The notes below the pieces were generated by a model. The model had not been told where the DNA came from, made no database searches, and was given only the letters and a program-made list of their open reading frames with translations. A DNA stretch of 28,112 bases from JBECKR01 sp040235415 (GTDB lineage: Bacteria; Acidobacteriota; Polarisedimenticolia; Polarisedimenticolales; Polarisedimenticolaceae): assembly GCA_040235415.1 (NCBI GenBank), contig JBECKR010000016.1, positions 1-28,112 on the forward strand, read 5' to 3'. A program made the position numbers and the translations under genes. Every line of letters starts with the position of its first letter. Position 1 is the stretch's first letter. This document shows, one piece after another, positions 25,564-28,112 of this stretch.

Positions 25564-25941
25564 TTGAGCGACTGCATCTTCATCGAGGGCATCAAGTTCC
25601 ACGGATTTCACGGGCTCACGCGACTCGAGCGCGAGGTCGGGGTGCGCCTGTCGGTCGATGTCCGCCTGCAACTGTCCCTCGAGAAGTCCGGCCTCAACGA
25701 CTCGGTTCGCGACACCCTGGACTACCGCAAGGTGCACCATCGCGTCGTCGAGCTCGGGCGGGGAAGCTCCCACAAGCTGCTCGAGTCGTTCGCGAGGACG
25801 CTCCTTTCGGACCTGTTCGAGCGGTTTCCCGCCGAGAGCATCCTGGTCCGGGTCCGCAAGGAGACGCCGGTGCTCGACGGCATCGTCGACTCCGTCGGCG
25901 TCGAGATGGAGCGCACCCGCGACGAGGTCGTCGGGCGATGA
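25564..25941 (+). CDS. folB: Dihydroneopterin aldolase
   Basis: This 125-residue enzyme cleaves 7,8-dihydroneopterin to 6-hydroxymethyl-dihydropterin and glycolaldehyde in folate synthesis. The N-terminus GIKFHGFHGLTRLEREVGVRL is a FolB signature with its substrate-binding Glu. DTLDYRKVHHRV and VRVRKETPVLDG (with the likely catalytic Lys) follow. I chose TTG 25564, with GAGGA at 25555-25559, because the upstream TTG in the same frame lies in the promoter -35 and adds no family similarity. Its stop overlaps the queD start (ATGA). Confidence 0.92.
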   Translation: MSDCIFIEGIKFHGFHGLTRLEREVGVRLSVDVRLQLSLEKSGLNDSVRDTLDYRKVHHRVVELGRGSSHKLLESFARTLLSDLFERFPAESILVRVRKETPVLDGIVDSVGVEMERTRDEVVGR

Positions 25942-26285
25942 GGGTGAAGCGGCGGTTCGACTTCGAAGCGGCGCACGAGCTCCCGCGTCACCCCGGCAAG
26001 TGCCGGCGACTGCACGGCCACTCGTACCGTCTCGACGTCACCGTCGAGCGCGGGGTCGACCCCGACAGCGGGCTCACGATCGACTTCGGCGAGCTCAAGC
26101 GGATCGTTCGGGAGCACGCCGTCGACCTCCTCGACCACCGCTACGTCAACGACCTGATCGAGAATCCGACCGCGGAGCGGATGGCCGCGTGGATCTGGGA
26201 GCGCCTTCTCGGACCGCTTCCGGATATCGTCGAGATCGAGCTCCACGAGACCCGCAGCTGCTCGGTCCTCTACCGGGGCGAGTGA
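25938..26285 (+). CDS. queD: 6-carboxy-tetrahydropterin synthase (QueD/PTPS family)
   Basis: This 115-residue tunnel-fold enzyme has zinc ligands His13, His26 and His28 and the motif Cys22-x3-HGH. The Cys is the catalytic nucleophile of QueD/PTPS-I, whereas folate-type PTPS-III has Glu at this place. LDHRYVND (Asp66, His67) and LHETRS with Glu104 complete the active site. It would convert dihydroneopterin triphosphate to 6-carboxy-tetrahydropterin on the queuosine path. It overlaps folB by four bases and lies two bases before folE. Its presence next to a true folB also argues against a folate bypass role. Confidence 0.9.
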   Translation: MRVKRRFDFEAAHELPRHPGKCRRLHGHSYRLDVTVERGVDPDSGLTIDFGELKRIVREHAVDLLDHRYVNDLIENPTAERMAAWIWERLLGPLPDIVEIELHETRSCSVLYRGE

Positions 26286-26287
26286 CC

Positions 26288-26851
26288 ATGGATCGCGATC
26301 GCATGGAGTCCGGCGTCCGCTCGTTCCTCGAAGGGATCGGCGAGCGCTTCGACGGCGACGATCTCGAGAACTCGCCCGCCCGCGTCGCGAAGGCGTGGTG
26401 CGAGGATCTGGTCCGCGGCTACGACGTCGATCCGGACGCGGAGCTGACGTGGACCGAGGTCGCGGAGGCGGGCGGACTGGTCGTCGTGCGCGACGTCTCG
26501 TTCGCGTCGATCTGCGTCCACCACCTGCTGCCGTTCGCCGGGCTGGCGCATGTCGCGTACCTCCCGGGACGCCGCCTCGCGGGGCTGAGCAAGGTCGGGC
26601 GCGTGATCGAGGCGCACGCGCGCCGGCTGCAGATCCAGGAGCGGCTGACCGCGTCGATCGCCGGTACCCTCGAGCGCGTGCTCGAGCCGCAGGGCGTCGT
26701 GGTCGTGCTGGAGGCCGAGCACACCTGCATGACCCTCCGCGGCGCGCGCAAGGAGCGCAGCCGGCTCCTGACCGTGGTCGCCCGGGGGCTTTACGAGTCC
26801 GATCCCGGAGCGAGGCGTGAGATCCTCGATCTGCTCACCCGCGGTCGCTAG
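26288..26851 (+). CDS. folE: GTP cyclohydrolase I (divergent)
   Basis: This 187-residue enzyme converts GTP to dihydroneopterin triphosphate, the shared precursor of folate and queuosine. The zinc site is Cys76, His79 and Cys147 (SICVHHLLPFAGLAHVAY and EHTCMTLRG). GLSKVGRVIE and RLQIQERLT are the other conserved blocks. Two points are unusual. The family motif CEHH is CVHH here. The N-terminal motif that usually reads DPxREGLxxTP is reduced to a short stretch ending NSPARVAKAW. ATG 26288 follows GGGGCGAG. It is the third gene of the pterin operon and overlaps the next gene by 35 bases. Confidence 0.9.
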   Translation: MDRDRMESGVRSFLEGIGERFDGDDLENSPARVAKAWCEDLVRGYDVDPDAELTWTEVAEAGGLVVVRDVSFASICVHHLLPFAGLAHVAYLPGRRLAGLSKVGRVIEAHARRLQIQERLTASIAGTLERVLEPQGVVVVLEAEHTCMTLRGARKERSRLLTVVARGLYESDPGARREILDLLTRGR

Positions 26852-28112
26852 TCTGGCGCTGGCCCTGCTCGCGACCTCGAGCGTCGCCGCCCCGGCCGAC
26901 CCCGTCGACCGCGCGCTTCGTTCGCTCGCGTCCCGCGCGGGCCAGGGCGAGCCGCTGATGCGGATCGGTCTCGAGGCCGAGGACGCGGTGCGTGTGTCCG
27001 GGCGGGGCTCGCTGCGGCTCGTGGATCCCGCGACCGGCGAGGACCTCTGGCGGGCGTCGTACGGCGGCGAGGTCGCGGTCGTCCCCGACGGGGCGCCCGC
27101 CGAGGCGGCCCCGTCGGTGTTCCGGGTCCAGGTGGGCGCCTACGGCACGCGCGAGGCCGCCGAGGCGGAGCGCGATCGTCTGAGCGCCGGGCTCGGCGTG
27201 CCCGGGGTGGTGACGTACGTCCCGGACCGCGGCTCGTGGCGCGTCCGGCTCGGCGAGGCTCGAGACCGCGACGCTCTCGCCGGTCTCGTGGCGCGCCTTC
27301 GCGCGGGCGGCGCGAAGGGGATCTGGATCGCGGAGGAGCCGGCCGCCGAGGTCGCGGGCGTGACGTTGCGGCTCGTGGACACCCGGACGTGGGAGAGCCG
27401 CGCGACGGGGCTGCGGCGCATCGCGGCGACCTCCGATCCCGCGGGCGAGGTCGAGGTCGACGGCAAGCCGTACCGCGGCGTCGCCGAGATCCGCGTCACG
27501 GCGTTCGGAACCGTGCGGGCGGTCAACTGGGTCGAGCTCGAATCCTACCTCCGGGGCGTCGTCCCGGCCGAGCTCGGTCCGGAGGTCTGGCCGCAGCTCG
27601 AGGCGCTCAAGGCGCAGGCGGTCGCGGCTCGGACGTACGCCTGGCGCAACCGCGGACAGTTCGGAGACGAGGGATTCGACCTCTGCGCGACCCCGCGCTG
27701 CCAGGTCTACGGAGGACGCTCGGCCGAGCATCCGCTCTCGGACCGCGCCGTCGCGGAGACCCGCGGCGAGATCGCGACCTTCCACGGGAAGCCGATCTCG
27801 GCGCTGTACACCGCGACGTGCGGCGGGCACACCGAGGACGCGGGGGAGATCTTCCCCGAGGAGCGCGCGCCGTACCTCGTCGGCGTGCCGTGCCGCGCGG
27901 AGCGGGCGGCGCTCGAGCATCTTCGCGGCAGCCTCGCGGGGCGCGCGGTCGAACCGGTCGTGGACGAGGCCGGTCGCGACGTCGGACGGGACCGTGCGTT
28001 GCTGCTCGCGGCCGGAATCCTCGACGTCGCCGACGACGGCGGGCGGCTTGCACGTCCGCTGACCCGCGCCGCGCTCGGGACCTGGGCGGGCCGGCTCGCG
28101 AGACTCGCGGGC
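26817..28112 (+). CDS. Exported SPOR-SpoIID/LytB cell-wall protein (3' end outside window)
   Basis: The frame is open from GTG 26817 to the window edge (432 codons). GTG 26817 overlaps folE by 35 bases, has GGAG at 26807-26810, and gives a clear signal peptide (VASLALALLATSSVAA). A SPOR-like domain begins at residue ~102 (FRVQVGAYGTREAAEAERDRL) and a SpoIID domain at ~240 (ELESYLRGVVPAELG, ALKAQAVAARTYAWRNRG, LCATPRCQVYGG). Glu252 in VPAELG is the expected catalytic Glu of the lytic transglycosylase. SPOR domains bind peptidoglycan stripped of stem peptides, and SpoIID cleaves such glycans, so a septal or cell-wall remodelling role is likely; sporulation is not implied. Confidence 0.87.
   Translation, partial: MRSSICSPAVASLALALLATSSVAAPADPVDRALRSLASRAGQGEPLMRIGLEAEDAVRVSGRGSLRLVDPATGEDLWRASYGGEVAVVPDGAPAEAAPSVFRVQVGAYGTREAAEAERDRLSAGLGVPGVVTYVPDRGSWRVRLGEARDRDALAGLVARLRAGGAKGIWIAEEPAAEVAGVTLRLVDTRTWESRATGLRRIAATSDPAGEVEVDGKPYRGVAEIRVTAFGTVRAVNWVELESYLRGVVPAELGPEVWPQLEALKAQAVAARTYAWRNRGQFGDEGFDLCATPRCQVYGGRSAEHPLSDRAVAETRGEIATFHGKPISALYTATCGGHTEDAGEIFPEERAPYLVGVPCRAERAALEHLRGSLAGRAVEPVVDEAGRDVGRDRALLLAAGILDVADDGGRLARPLTRAALGTWAGRLARLAG

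Overview
The window is a very GC-rich bacterial chromosome segment with tightly packed, often overlapping genes. The combination of a cohesin-domain protein next to type II pseudopilins, MopE-type metal-binding motifs, large exported M14 and metzincin peptidases, and lipoprotein/PKD proteins suggests a Gram-negative-type Acidobacteriota relative (for example Thermoanaerobaculia-like). That placement is inference from gene content only. No rRNA, tRNA, CRISPR array or insertion sequence was seen.

Layout. (1) 1-3500 (+): a type II secretion/pilus-like cluster. It holds the end of a cohesin-domain protein, two pseudopilins with class III leader sites, a PKD/Ig-like lipoprotein, and a third pseudopilin-like protein without the usual Glu+5. 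(2) 3525-12635 (+): a housekeeping block of M16 peptidase, dut, a YycJ/WalJ-type MBL hydrolase, purB, purF, purM, purN, radC and tyrS. Clear -10 elements precede the M16 gene, purF and tyrS. (3) 12646-24214 (-): seven genes read leftward. Five make exported or membrane-anchored proteins: a PDZ-alpha/beta hydrolase, a metzincin protease, an FN3 protein, a MopE/beta-propeller protein and a long M14 carboxypeptidase. Between them lies a two-gene pair of a nucleotidyltransferase-fold protein and a 70-residue basic protein. (4) 24297-28112 (+): thrC, then a pterin operon folB-queD-folE behind a near-consensus sigma-70 promoter, then a SPOR-SpoIID cell-wall protein cut by the window edge.

How it works together. 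purB/F/M/N are consecutive de novo purine steps. folE feeds 7,8-dihydroneopterin triphosphate to both folate (folB) and queuosine (queD) synthesis. The pseudopilin cluster would belong to an export or pilus machine; the exported proteins of region 3 are possible but unproven clients.

The most striking observation is an 11-G tract (19712-19722, minus-strand sense) exactly at the signal-peptide cleavage region of the FN3 protein. It puts the signal peptide and the mature protein out of frame. Ten G would give a perfect secreted protein, so this is either a phase-variable or slippage switch, or a sequencing error. Other leads are the nucleotidyltransferase/small-protein pair, the PDZ-hydrolase fusion and the seven-repeat MopE protein.
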